NCBI GenBank assembly: GCA_021199475.1
Contig: JAJQHZ010000140.1
Coordinates: 1 to 64,000 of the forward strand
Reading direction: 5' to 3'
Origin: Lachnospiraceae bacterium
Lineage (GTDB): Bacteria > Bacillota > Clostridia > Lachnospirales > Lachnospiraceae
DNA length: 64,000 bases
The position numbers and the translations under genes were made by a program. Numbering within the stretch: the stretch's first letter is position 1; each line of letters opens with the position of its first letter. Positions 20,180 through 28,877 of the stretch are shown piece after piece. A model generated the notes under the pieces. The model ran no database searches, had not been told where the DNA came from, and was given only the letters and a program-made list of their open reading frames with translations.

Positions 20180-20307
20180 GCGGCGTGAGGCATTAGTGGA
20201 AAACACGGACAGTGGCGTGAGGCATTAGTGGAAAACACGGACAGCGGCATGAGGCATTAGTGGAAAACACGGACAGCGAAATGGGGCGTTTATGGAAAAC
20301 ACGAACA
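20180..20307 (+). repeat. 32-bp tandem repeat reiterating the TetR start region
   Basis: Units at 20180-20211, 20212-20243 and 20244-20275 are nearly identical. A fourth, diverged unit (20276-20307) contains the TetR start codon. Units 1-3 carry GAGG, five bases, then GTG-GAA-AAC-ACG-GAC. The first two of these GTGs read as MENTDSGVRH or MENTDSGMRH and stop at a TAG that overlaps the next GTG. The third reads 17 codons and ends inside the TetR gene. Unit 4 replaces GTG by ATG and opens into the repressor. Confidence 0.9.
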
Positions 20308-20921
20308 GCATAATGGATGGCATGGAAACGATGGACAACCGGACCCGGCTTTTGGAATGCGCGAATGAGCTGTTTTATGAAAAGGGATATGATGCGGTCG
20401 GCGTGCAGGAGATTGTGGCCCGCGCGGGGCTGACGAAGCCAACGCTGTACTATTATTTTGGAAGCAAAAAGGGACTGCTGGAGGCTCTGGTCGCGGAGCG
20501 GTTTGAGCGGCTGCGGGGGATGTACCGGGCTCTGGATGAGCGAAGCAGGCGGAAGGATCTGCGGATTGAGGAGGCGCTGCACTGGCTGGCGGATATTTTC
20601 TGCGGATTTTTTGAGCAGGACCGGCATTTTTATATGCTGATGATGGCGTTGTTTTATTCTGCGAGGGGCAATGAGGCGTATCAGACGATTCAGCCTTACA
20701 TCGCGGAGTTCTACGGCATGGTGGTGCAGCTGTTTGACCGGTCGGCGGATCAGCTGGGCAATATGAACGGACGGCAGCAGCAGTTCGCGATTGGCTTTGC
20801 CGGGACGATCAGTTCGTATTTTCTGCTCCATTATGAGCATGACCCGGAGGAGCGGGACCGGGTGGACCGGCAGCAGATATCGGCGCTGGTGAAGCAATTT
20901 ATGTATGGAATTTTCTCGTGA
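20292..20921 (+). CDS. TetR/AcrR family transcriptional regulator
   Basis: A 209-aa regulator. The N-terminal helix-turn-helix is clear: RLLECANELFYEKGYDAVG, then QEIVARAGLTKPTLYYYFGSK at about 35-58, the canonical TetR signature. The rest is a helical ligand-binding domain, rich in aromatics (FMLM-type and YYF segments). ATG 20292 has a GGGG ribosome site, but in-frame ATGs follow at codons 8, 11 and 14, so the true start is not certain. The promoter holds a palindromic operator, so autorepression is likely. The next gene on the same strand is a GH13 amylase, 240 bp away; whether it is a target is unknown. Confidence 0.88.
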   Translation: MENTNSIMDGMETMDNRTRLLECANELFYEKGYDAVGVQEIVARAGLTKPTLYYYFGSKKGLLEALVAERFERLRGMYRALDERSRRKDLRIEEALHWLADIFCGFFEQDRHFYMLMMALFYSARGNEAYQTIQPYIAEFYGMVVQLFDRSADQLGNMNGRQQQFAIGFAGTISSYFLLHYEHDPEERDRVDRQQISALVKQFMYGIFS

Positions 20922-21037
20922 TAAAAGGAATGCGAAACGAAACGTGAGAAGTGCATGATCGCTCATGCCGGTGAATGGAAAACAGAAAGTAGCAGATAGA
21001 AAGCAATAAAAGAGACTGCATCATAAAGGCAGAATAT

Positions 21038-21083
21038 GACCTATCAGAAGAAAAGTGCGCTTGCGGACTTTTCTTGATAGGTC
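21038..21083 (+). repeat. Long hairpin between TetR and amylase genes
   Basis: GACCTATCAGAAGAAAAGT (21038-21056) pairs with ACTTTTCTTGATAGGTC (21067-21083), with a two-base bulge, around GCGCTTGCGG. It may terminate TetR transcription, although no T tract follows. It may also be a dispersed hairpin element. Confidence 0.6.
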
Positions 21084-21161
21084 AACGACAGAATCGCCAG
21101 ATTCTGGAGAATTATGCGAAGCGCTTTTCTTCGCTTAATATAATTACGGAGGTATGAGTTT

Positions 21162-22517
21162 ATGTCAGTCTGGTATGAGAACACGGTTTTTTATCATATG
21201 TATCCCCTGGGGATGAGCGGGGCGCCGTTTGAGAACCGCGAGGAGCAGGTGGTGCACCGGTTTGAGGAGCTGGAAGAATGGTTGCCGCATATTCATGATC
21301 TGGAGTGCGGGGCGATTTACATCGGACCGCTTTTTGAGTCGACGACGCATGGATATGACACGAGAGATTATAAGATGGTAGACCGTCGGCTTGGAGATAA
21401 TGAGGATTTCAAACGGTTTGTGAAGAAGGCGCACGAGCTGGGACTGAAGGTCGTGGTGGACGGCGTGTTTAACCACACAGGGCGCGAGTTCTTCGCATTT
21501 CAGGACATTCAGCGGAACCGTGAGGGATCGCGCTACTGCGGCTGGTATAAAGGGATCAATTTCTGGGGAAATAATCCGTACAACGATGGATTTGGATATG
21601 AGGCATGGCGGAACTGCTTTGAGCTGGTCAACCTGAATCTGCAGAACCGTGAAGTGAAGGATTACCTGCTCGATGTGATCCGCTTCTGGATTCGTGAGTT
21701 TGACATTGACGGGATCCGGCTGGACTGCGCGGATTGTCTGGATTTTGACTTTATGCGGGAAATGCGGTGGGTGACCGGCAATGAGAAGCAGGATTTCTGG
21801 CTGATGGGCGAGGTGATCCACGGGGATTATTCGCGCTGGGCGAATCCGGAGATGCTGCATTCGGTGACGAATTACGAATTGCATAAGGGACTGTATTCAG
21901 GGCATAATGACCATAATTATTTTGAGATTGAGCATACGATCCGGAGGCTTTTTGACGGGAACGGCGGACTCTGCCGCGGACGGGTGCTGTATTCGTTTGT
22001 AGACAATCACGATGTAGACCGGATTGTGTCGAAGCTGAATGATAAGAGACATTTGCGCTCGGTGTATACGCTGCTGTATACACTGCCCGGGGTTCCCTCG
22101 ATCTATTATGGCTCGGAGTGGGGCGTGGAGGGCAGGAAGTCGAACGGCGGAGATCCCGCGCTGCGGCCGCATCTGAGCCTTTCGGAGATGGAGGCGAACC
22201 CGCCGGTGCCGGGGCTGGAGGAATTTATTACCTTCCTTGGCAGATGCCGCCGGGAGCACCCGGTGATCGGTGAGGGAAGCTACCGGGAGCTGCTGCTGAC
22301 GACCCGGCAATACGCGTTTGCCCGGATCGGGCAGGAGGAGACGGCGCTGATCCTGGTGAACAATGATGAGAACACCGCGACGCATTCGGTGCCGCTGCCG
22401 TGCCACGCCGGGCGGATTGTGGATCTGGCGACCGGAGAAACGCTGCAGGCGGAGAACGGCAGGCTGACGGCGGAGGTCGCGCCGGGGGACGGACGGATTT
22501 TTATTGTGCAGGCGTAA
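21162..22517 (+). CDS. GH13 alpha-amylase family glycosidase
   Basis: A 451-aa cytoplasmic enzyme without signal peptide; it starts after ACGGAGGT. The (beta/alpha)8 barrel motifs run in order: VVVDGVFNHTG (region I), GIRLDCAD with nucleophile Asp188 (II), LMGEVIHGD with acid/base Glu217 (III) and FVDNHD with Asp284 (IV). A short C-terminal beta domain follows from about 370. Length and the compact B domain suit an intracellular maltodextrin or oligosaccharide hydrolase. The branching enzyme gene begins about 170 bp downstream, which suggests a role in storage or maltodextrin metabolism. The exact substrate cannot be read from sequence. Confidence 0.9.
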   Translation: MSVWYENTVFYHMYPLGMSGAPFENREEQVVHRFEELEEWLPHIHDLECGAIYIGPLFESTTHGYDTRDYKMVDRRLGDNEDFKRFVKKAHELGLKVVVDGVFNHTGREFFAFQDIQRNREGSRYCGWYKGINFWGNNPYNDGFGYEAWRNCFELVNLNLQNREVKDYLLDVIRFWIREFDIDGIRLDCADCLDFDFMREMRWVTGNEKQDFWLMGEVIHGDYSRWANPEMLHSVTNYELHKGLYSGHNDHNYFEIEHTIRRLFDGNGGLCRGRVLYSFVDNHDVDRIVSKLNDKRHLRSVYTLLYTLPGVPSIYYGSEWGVEGRKSNGGDPALRPHLSLSEMEANPPVPGLEEFITFLGRCRREHPVIGEGSYRELLLTTRQYAFARIGQEETALILVNNDENTATHSVPLPCHAGRIVDLATGETLQAENGRLTAEVAPGDGRIFIVQA

Positions 22518-22684
22518 AATATCCCGGTTATTATGGGGAGAATATAATTATTTTAAGAAATAAGAAAGGAGAAGCTGCGAAAAAGAGGCTACGGTGTGAT
22601 TGCCGGAAGCGTGTACAAAATTCAAAACATTCAAAACATACGAATATGCACGTTTGCAGCGATTTGAGCAGCGGAAAATGCGGT

Positions 22685-24661
22685 ATGGCAGAGAAAGCGA
22701 AAAATGCGGGGGCAGGGACGAAAGAGAAGCCGAAGACGGGTACGCGGGCAAAATCCGGGACGAAGAAGCAGGAGTTTATCACGGAGCTGGATCAGTATCT
22801 GTTCGGACAGGGCGCGCACTATGATATTTATAAAAAGCTCGGCGCGCACCCGATGACCTGGAAAGGGAGGCAGGGCACCTATTTTGCGGTATGGGCGCCG
22901 CACGCGGAGCGTGTGCAGCTGATTGGTTCGTTTAATGACTGGGATGAGTACAGCCATCCGATGGAGCGGCTGGAGCCGCTGGGCATTTACGCGCTGTTTG
23001 TGCCGGGCGTCGGAGCGGGAGAATTATATAAGTACCTGATTCTCACACCGGACGGCAGGAAGCTGTACAAGGCGGATCCGTTTGCAAATTATGCGGAATA
23101 TCGGCCGGGAACGGCGTCGCGGGTAGCGGATCTGACGACGATTAAATGGTCGGATTCCGTGTGGCAGGAGAACCGGAAGACCTTTGATCAGGACAAGAGC
23201 CCGATCGCGATTTATGAGGTGCATCCGGGCAGCTGGAAGCGCCATCCGCACGGCGAGGATGAGAGCGGCTATTATAATTACCGCGAGTTCGCGCATGAGC
23301 TGACGGCTTATGTGAAGGACATGGGTTACACCCATGTGGAGCTGATGGGGATTTCGGAGCATCCGTTTGACGGCTCCTGGGGCTATCAGGTGACGGGGTA
23401 TTTCGCGCCGACGTCGCGCTATGGGACGCCGGAGGATTTTGCATATTTTGTCAATTATCTGCACCGCAACAAAATCGGTGTGATTCTGGACTGGGTGCCG
23501 GCGCATTTTCCGCGCGACGCGCAGGGGCTTGCGGAGTTTGATGGCACCTGCCTGTATGAGTATGCGGATACGCGCAAGGGCGAGCATCCGGACTGGGGCA
23601 CGAAGGTGTTTGATTACAGCAAATATGAGGTGAAGAATTTCCTGATCGCGAGCGCGATTTACTGGATCAATGAGTTCCATGTGGATGGGCTGCGCGTGGA
23701 TGCGGTGGCTTCGATGCTGTATCTGGATTATGGAAGACAGAATGGCCAGTGGGTAGCAAATAAATACGGCGGCAATCAGAATCTGGAGGCGATTGAGTTT
23801 TTCAAGCATCTGAACAGTGTGCTGATTGGGCGCTATCCGGGCTTTATGATGATTGCGGAGGAGTCAACGGCCTGGCCGAAGGTGACTTCGAAGCCGGAGG
23901 ATGACGGACTTGGCTTCACGATGAAGTGGAACATGGGCTGGATGCATGATTTCCTGGAGTACATGAAGCTGGACCCGTATTTCCGCCAGTACAACCACAA
24001 TAAAATGACGTTCGCGATGACCTACGCATATTCGGAGAAGTACATCCTTCCGCTGTCGCACGACGAGGTGGTGCATCTGAAGTGTTCGATGGTCAACAAG
24101 ATGCCGGGGCTCTACGATGATAAATTTGAGAATCTGAAATGCGGTTATTCCTTTATGATCGGACATCCGGGCAAGAAGCTTCTGTTCATGGGGCAGGATT
24201 TCGGACAGCTCCGGGAGTGGAGCGAGGAGCGGGAGCTGGACTGGTTCCTGCTGTCGGAGCCGCGGCATGCGCAGATGCAGAATTTTACGCGCGCGCTGCT
24301 GAAGCTCTACCGCAAAAATGCCTGCCTGTATGAGCTGGACTGCGAGCCGGGCGGCTTTGAGTGGATTAACCCGGACGACAATTCCCGCAGCATTTTCAGC
24401 TTTGTGCGGCATTCCGCGAACGGGAAAAATAATCTGCTGTTTGTTATCAATTTTACGCCGGTAGACCGGCCGGATTACCGGGTCGGCGTGATGAGACGGA
24501 AGCAGTACAAGCTGGTGCTTGACGGGAACGCGGCCGAATTTGGCGGCACCGGCAAGGAGCAGCCGGAGGTTTACAAGGCTGTAAAGCAGGAATGCGACGG
24601 CAAGCCGTTCTCCTTTGCGTATGATCTGCCGAGATATGGGATTGCGATTTTTAAGTTTTAA
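22685..24661 (+). CDS. glgB: 1,4-alpha-glucan branching enzyme
   Basis: A 658-aa GH13 branching enzyme that makes alpha-1,6 branches in glycogen. Order: Lys/Gly-rich N-terminal tail (1-25); CBM48 domain with YFAVWAPHAERVQLIGSFNDW; catalytic barrel with GVILDWVPAHF, GLRVDAVASM (nucleophile Asp339), MIAEEST (Glu392) and LSHDEVVH (Asp460); C-terminal beta domain. It lacks the extra N1 domain of the E. coli enzyme. The start is uncertain: ATG 22685 and an in-frame ATG at 22646 both lack strong ribosome sites. It probably forms a unit with the GH13 gene upstream. No glgC, glgA or glgP lies nearby. Confidence 0.92.
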   Translation: MAEKAKNAGAGTKEKPKTGTRAKSGTKKQEFITELDQYLFGQGAHYDIYKKLGAHPMTWKGRQGTYFAVWAPHAERVQLIGSFNDWDEYSHPMERLEPLGIYALFVPGVGAGELYKYLILTPDGRKLYKADPFANYAEYRPGTASRVADLTTIKWSDSVWQENRKTFDQDKSPIAIYEVHPGSWKRHPHGEDESGYYNYREFAHELTAYVKDMGYTHVELMGISEHPFDGSWGYQVTGYFAPTSRYGTPEDFAYFVNYLHRNKIGVILDWVPAHFPRDAQGLAEFDGTCLYEYADTRKGEHPDWGTKVFDYSKYEVKNFLIASAIYWINEFHVDGLRVDAVASMLYLDYGRQNGQWVANKYGGNQNLEAIEFFKHLNSVLIGRYPGFMMIAEESTAWPKVTSKPEDDGLGFTMKWNMGWMHDFLEYMKLDPYFRQYNHNKMTFAMTYAYSEKYILPLSHDEVVHLKCSMVNKMPGLYDDKFENLKCGYSFMIGHPGKKLLFMGQDFGQLREWSEERELDWFLLSEPRHAQMQNFTRALLKLYRKNACLYELDCEPGGFEWINPDDNSRSIFSFVRHSANGKNNLLFVINFTPVDRPDYRVGVMRRKQYKLVLDGNAAEFGGTGKEQPEVYKAVKQECDGKPFSFAYDLPRYGIAIFKF

Positions 24662-24680
24662 AAGTTAGAAAATCTGGTTC

Positions 24681-24709
24681 TTGTCAAAAGTCATGAAATA
24701 AGATATTAT
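24681..24709 (+). promoter_or_regulatory. Promoter of the CdaR/PucR-type regulator
   Basis: TTGTCA (24681-24686), 17 bp, TATTAT (24704-24709), about 105 bp before the ATG at 24814. Confidence 0.65.
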
Positions 24710-24813
24710 GGTGGCAGTAAGAATGATGATGGGGAGAAAACGGAAAGTCTGGAAAAAGGGACTTTCCCCGGGATATCCCGATTTGCACAGCACAAAGAAA
24801 AGGAAGATGACTT

Positions 24814-25899
24814 ATGATTTCGAGCCAGATTTTACAGAATACGATCGAAGAGCTGCATACGATTACGCATGTGGATTTCCGGATTACGGATACGGACGGC
24901 AATGAGGTGGCGGCGACTGTGGGCGCGGCGGAGGTTTCGCCGGAGGCGGTGGCTCAGTTCGTAGATTCGCCGGCGGACAGCCAGGTGGTGCAGGATACAC
25001 ATTTTTTCAAGGTGTTTGATGATAAGAAGCTGGAGTATATTCTGATCTCGGGCGGCAAGACGGAGGATGCCTATATGATGGGGCGCGTGGCGGTCAGCCA
25101 TGTGCAGAACCTGATCGTGGCGTACCGGGAGCGTTATGACCGGAATAATTTCATCCAGAACCTTCTGCTGGACAATATGCTGCTTGTGGATGTATACAAT
25201 CGCGCTAAAAAGCTTCATATTGATACAGAGGCGCGTCGGATCGTGTATCTGATAGAGACGAAGACAGAAAAGGACAGCACCGCGAAGGAGATCGTGAAGG
25301 GGCTGTTTGGCAGCCAGCCGCAGGATTTTGTCACGGAGGTCGATGAGAAGAGTATCATTCTGGTGCAGGAGCTCGGTGAGAAGGATACGTATGAAGACGT
25401 GGAGCGCACGGCGAAGATGCTGCGCGATATGCTGAATACGGAAGCGATGTCGAACGTGAAGATTGCCTACGGCACAATCGTGAAGGAGATTCGTCAGGTA
25501 TCGCGCTCTTATAAGGAAGCGAAGATGGCGCTTGACGTCGGCAAGATTTTTTATGAGGAAAAACAGATCGTCGCGTATAATACGCTGGGCATTGGCCGCC
25601 TGATCTATCAGCTTCCGATTCCGCTCTGCCAGATGTTTATGCGGGAAGTGTTTGGGGAGGAGACGCCGGACACCTTTGACGAGGAGATTATTACCACCAT
25701 TAATAAATTTTTCGAGAACAATCTGAATGTATCGGAGACGGCCCGCCAGCTCTATATCCACAGGAATACGCTGGTGTACCGGCTGGAGAAGCTGCAGAAG
25801 AGCACAGGACTGGATATCCGCGTGTTTGATGATGCACTGACCTTCAAGATTGCGATGATGGTCGTGAGCTATATGCGGTATATGGACAGGGAATCCTGA
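24814..25899 (+). CDS. CdaR/PucR-type transcriptional regulator
   Basis: A 361-aa regulator. The N-terminal third (about 1-110) looks like a sugar-diacid-recognition-type sensor (VDFRITDTDGNEVAATVG). A middle segment of GGDEF-like fold follows. The C-terminal PucR-type helix-turn-helix (about 285-345) shows FFENNLNVSETARQLYIHRN and TLVYRLEKLQKSTGLDIRVF, the hallmark of CdaR/PucR/AdeR regulators. The start follows AAAGGAAG. The gene has its own promoter and terminator and so is monocistronic. Such proteins often activate metabolic genes nearby; glgB upstream is the closest, but no link can be shown. Confidence 0.82.
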   Translation: MISSQILQNTIEELHTITHVDFRITDTDGNEVAATVGAAEVSPEAVAQFVDSPADSQVVQDTHFFKVFDDKKLEYILISGGKTEDAYMMGRVAVSHVQNLIVAYRERYDRNNFIQNLLLDNMLLVDVYNRAKKLHIDTEARRIVYLIETKTEKDSTAKEIVKGLFGSQPQDFVTEVDEKSIILVQELGEKDTYEDVERTAKMLRDMLNTEAMSNVKIAYGTIVKEIRQVSRSYKEAKMALDVGKIFYEEKQIVAYNTLGIGRLIYQLPIPLCQMFMREVFGEETPDTFDEEIITTINKFFENNLNVSETARQLYIHRNTLVYRLEKLQKSTGLDIRVFDDALTFKIAMMVVSYMRYMDRES

Positions 25900-25983
25900 G
25901 ACGGAGTTTCTGCATCTGGTGCAGTGCCGACGGCGCGCATGAAGGAAGAGAATGTCACAAAATCGATAATAATCTATTTTAAC

Positions 25984-26014
25984 AAAAACCGGGGCTGGTT
26001 TGGCCTCGGTTTTT
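25984..26014 (+). terminator. Terminator after the CdaR/PucR-type regulator
   Basis: AAAAACCGGGGC pairs with GGCCTCGGTTTTTT around TGGTTT and ends in a T run. Confidence 0.85.
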
Positions 26015-26040
26015 TGTTCGTTTCTACGAAAATTTAAAAT

Positions 26041-26084
26041 TAGCGCGCTAACACTATTTACAAATCAAAATCGTGTGATATAAT
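26041..26084 (+). promoter_or_regulatory. Promoter with palindrome ahead of prepilin peptidase
   Basis: TTTACA (26057-26062), 16 bp, TATAAT (26079-26084). The perfect palindrome TAGCGCGCTA (26041-26050) lies directly upstream of the -35. A leader of about 200 bp follows before the gene at 26292. I recognise no riboswitch in it. Confidence 0.6.
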
Positions 26085-26291
26085 AATTTTGAATCAAAAC
26101 ATAAGTATGATTTAAATATCAAAACATATTTACGGATACCGAAAATGTCTGAAAGAGTCTATCGGTTATGATATCACCGGGCTGAAGTGAAATTGATTGT
26201 CTGTAATGAAATTGAGCGAGTGTTTGACGAGCCTTCGATCGTGCAAGCCTGAAAATGGTGCCGGATAGGGGGCTTGGGAAGGGAGGCAGTT

Positions 26292-26795
26292 ATGTACAGA
26301 GAGATTCAGGTGATTTCCCTGGTTGGCATCGCGATGACGGCGGTGCTCTGTGATTTGTGGTCGGGACGGATCCCGAATGCGGTGATTGCGGTCGGCCTGG
26401 CGATGGGGCTGATTTGCCATTTCTTTGCGGAGGGCGCGATCGGGGTGATTCTGTCCCTGGGCGGCATGTGCCTCCCGATGCTGCTTTTTGGAGTACTTTA
26501 TTATTTTCGGATGATCGGGGCGGGAGACATCAAGCTGCTCTGCGTGGCCGGCAGCTTTTTGGGGCCGACCGGCGTTCTTTCCTGCATCGTACGGACTCTG
26601 TTTGTCGCAGCTGTATTTTCGATTGTGATTCTATATCGGAAGCATTCGCTGGGAAAACGGCTGGCTTATCTGCGGAGGTATGTCTGTGACTATGCAGAAA
26701 GCGGGAAGTGGCAGCCATATATAGAGCAGGCAGGAGAGGACGCAAAGTTCTGTTTTTCCGTGCCGGTGCTGATCGGGATTCTGATGGGAATTTGA
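26292..26795 (+). CDS. A24 family prepilin peptidase (TadV/CpaA-like)
   Basis: A 167-aa polytopic membrane aspartic protease that would cleave class III signal peptides of prepilin-like proteins. ATG 26292 follows GGGAGG; an upstream in-frame TTG is less likely. The two catalytic aspartates are Asp21 in CDLWSGRIPN and Asp79 in GAGDIKLL, the GxGD motif. About five hydrophobic helices precede a hydrophilic segment and a last helix. It lacks the N-terminal methylase domain of PilD, as in the minimal TadV/CpaA class. No pilin, ATPase or other Tad/Flp gene lies in the window, so it is an orphan here. Confidence 0.85.
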   Translation: MYREIQVISLVGIAMTAVLCDLWSGRIPNAVIAVGLAMGLICHFFAEGAIGVILSLGGMCLPMLLFGVLYYFRMIGAGDIKLLCVAGSFLGPTGVLSCIVRTLFVAAVFSIVILYRKHSLGKRLAYLRRYVCDYAESGKWQPYIEQAGEDAKFCFSVPVLIGILMGI

Positions 26796-27058
26796 GAGAT
26801 GGGAAGCCAAATATTGTTGCGGAGGTAGAGTTTTCATGGTAAAGTATAAAAAGGCAGATATCTTATGAATAAGCAAATAGATAAGGAAAACTATATCTTT
26901 ACGATCTTTTAAGAATAAAAAAAGAAACGAGCATGCCGCTTGAGCATTAGCTGTACGGTCGTAAAACTCATCTCTTTTATACAAATTATAAACTGATTTT
27001 TTTTTTGTCAACTATGAATTTATAATTGCTAAATACCAAATGCAGGTGAAAGGTGAAA

Positions 27059-28300
27059 ATGATGAACAACTGGTTTACGGGAATGGATTTGTCCACGCTT
27101 CAGGCGGTGGAGGCAAATGGCGGCAAATTTTATGATAAGGGGCAGCAGGGCGATGCGATGGAGATTCTGCGCGCCTATGGCATGAATCTGGTGCGGCTGC
27201 GCCTCTGGAATGACCCGTTTGATGAAGATGGATGCTCTTACGGCGCGGGGGACTGTGATATTGAGACGGTGCTGGTGCTGGCGAAGCGGGCAAAGCGGCT
27301 GGGCGTTGGCTGGCTGCTGGATTTTCACTACAGCGATTTCTGGGCGGATCCCGGCAAGCAGCGGGTACCGAAGGCGTGGCGGGGGATGAATGCGAAAGAG
27401 CTGGAGCAGGCGGTGTACGATTATACCGCGGAGGTGCTGGAGCGCTGTCGCCGGGAGGATGTTGTGCCGCAGATGGTGGCGGTCGGAAATGAACTGTCGA
27501 ACGGGCTGTTGTGGCCGTTGGGGCAGCTGTCGCCGGGAGGTACCATTTCCGATACATATAAAAATGTTGCCGCGTTCGTGAGCGCGGGAATCCGCGCGGT
27601 ACGAGACTTTGAGAGAAGAATAAATACCGGAACGATTGGGACTGACCGTTCGCATTTTGTGCCGGATTTCGGTTTACCGGTCAGGGAAGAGCCTTCGGAC
27701 GGCGCTATGGATGGTGACTCCTGCAAAATTCCGGTCATGATTCACCTTGACAACGGCGGCAACAATGAGCTCTACCGCAGATGGTTCGATCAGTATTTTG
27801 CGAATGGCGGCGCAGATTTTGAGTATATTGGGCTGTCCTATTATCCGTTCTGGCATGGGACCCTGGAGATGCTGGAGGCGAATATGAACGATATTGCGCT
27901 GCGGTATGGAAAGAGGCTGATCGTAGCGGAGGTGTCGATGGGATTTACGATGGAGGATTACGCTGCGTATGAGCAGCTTTCGCCGAAGGAGCGCAAGGGC
28001 ATGGCGACAAAGCCGGAGATCGCGGCGGCGGTGCCATATCCGATGTCGCCGCAGGGCCAGGCAGATTTTATGCGCGACCTGATCTGTGTGATAAAGAAAG
28101 TGCCGAACGGTCTTGGCTGCGGATTTGTTTACTGGGAAGCAGCGTGGCTTCCGGTGCCGAATGTCGGCTGGGCGAACGCGGAGTCCTGCGCGTACATTCA
28201 GGAGCCCGGGCCTTATGGAAACGAGTGGGCGAACCAGGCGCTGTTTGACTATGATGGGAACGCGCTGCCGGCGCTGGAGGCGATAGCACTTTCGATATAG
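27059..28300 (+). CDS. GH53 arabinogalactan endo-beta-1,4-galactanase, cytoplasmic
   Basis: A 413-aa GH53 enzyme that cleaves beta-1,4-galactan chains or oligosaccharides. Hallmarks: FTGMDLSTLQAVEANGGKF at the start, NLVRLRLWNDP, LLDFHYSDFWADPGKQ, acid/base Glu145 in AVGNELSNG, and nucleophile Glu291 in IVAEVSMGF. Ends with GFVYWEAAWLP. There is no signal peptide, so it should act on imported oligosaccharides. Start is ATG 27059 or 27062 after AAAGGTG. It heads the galactan locus (AraC regulator, ABC importer, LacZ, GalT within 12 kb). Its last 52 bp overlap the convergent gene at 28249-28755. Confidence 0.92.
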   Translation: MMNNWFTGMDLSTLQAVEANGGKFYDKGQQGDAMEILRAYGMNLVRLRLWNDPFDEDGCSYGAGDCDIETVLVLAKRAKRLGVGWLLDFHYSDFWADPGKQRVPKAWRGMNAKELEQAVYDYTAEVLERCRREDVVPQMVAVGNELSNGLLWPLGQLSPGGTISDTYKNVAAFVSAGIRAVRDFERRINTGTIGTDRSHFVPDFGLPVREEPSDGAMDGDSCKIPVMIHLDNGGNNELYRRWFDQYFANGGADFEYIGLSYYPFWHGTLEMLEANMNDIALRYGKRLIVAEVSMGFTMEDYAAYEQLSPKERKGMATKPEIAAAVPYPMSPQGQADFMRDLICVIKKVPNGLGCGFVYWEAAWLPVPNVGWANAESCAYIQEPGPYGNEWANQALFDYDGNALPALEAIALSI

Positions 28301-28755
28301 TTCTGAAGCTTTCCGAATGCGCCCTTGTAGATGACAGAAAGCAGCTTGTCGGTCCGGCGCAGGGCGCGCTGCATCTGTTCCGGTGTGATCAGGTGGTCGC
28401 GCACCGCGTCCGCGAGCTCGTCGAGGTCGACGACACGCACGAAGCCGTCCGGATAGACGATGACATCCACAAGAAGATCGGTGAAGATATAGGCGTTTTC
28501 GCTTTCCTTATACTCATATTCAATGATATCGCAGTACCAGCTGATCAGATTGTCTTCGTGGTCGTAAAATTTGCTGACCTTGTACCCGCGCTCCATAAAA
28601 TAGCAGGAGTAGCCGTGATGCAGAGTCTTTTTGGGATGAATGGTATGCCATTTCGTAATGATGACCTCGTTGTCTGCATACAGGATGATGTCGTCGTCAA
28701 GCAGAAGGCATTCATCAGGGATGATTCGTTTGCGATACAGCCGGATTTCGTTCAT
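28249..28755 (-). CDS. DUF402 family protein
   Basis: A 168-aa protein that resembles the DUF402 family, which includes nucleoside tri/diphosphatases of Gram-positives. ATG at 28755 follows AAGGAGAACGACT; upstream in-frame starts lack such a site. Visible conservation: GYSCYFMERGYKVSKFYD, WYCDIIEYEY, YIFTDLLVDVIVYPDG and VVDLDELADA, the acidic residues that bind metal in this fold. Its 3' end overlaps the GH53 gene tail-to-tail by 52 bp, so the two transcripts run through each other. A functional link to galactan use is not implied. Confidence 0.75.
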   Translation of the reverse strand: MNEIRLYRKRIIPDECLLLDDDIILYADNEVIITKWHTIHPKKTLHHGYSCYFMERGYKVSKFYDHEDNLISWYCDIIEYEYKESENAYIFTDLLVDVIVYPDGFVRVVDLDELADAVRDHLITPEQMQRALRRTDKLLSVIYKGAFGKLQNYIESAIASSAGSAFPS

Positions 28756-28877
28756 AGTCGTTCTCCTTGCGGTTTCGTGTCTGGGCAGCTCATATCGTAA
28801 TTTCATGTGCATTCAGCGAATTTTGCACAAGCCCGCTCTTACGATACAGTCTGCTGGTTTCCGCTTTTTCGTTGGTT

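Noticed and set aside
20180-20307. CRISPR-like array
   Set aside because: The 32-bp units are directly adjacent with no spacers and there are no cas genes; it is a tandem duplication.
26085-26291. Riboswitch in the leader of the prepilin peptidase
   Set aside because: The 200-nt leader invites a c-di-GMP aptamer, but I could not match the conserved core of either class.
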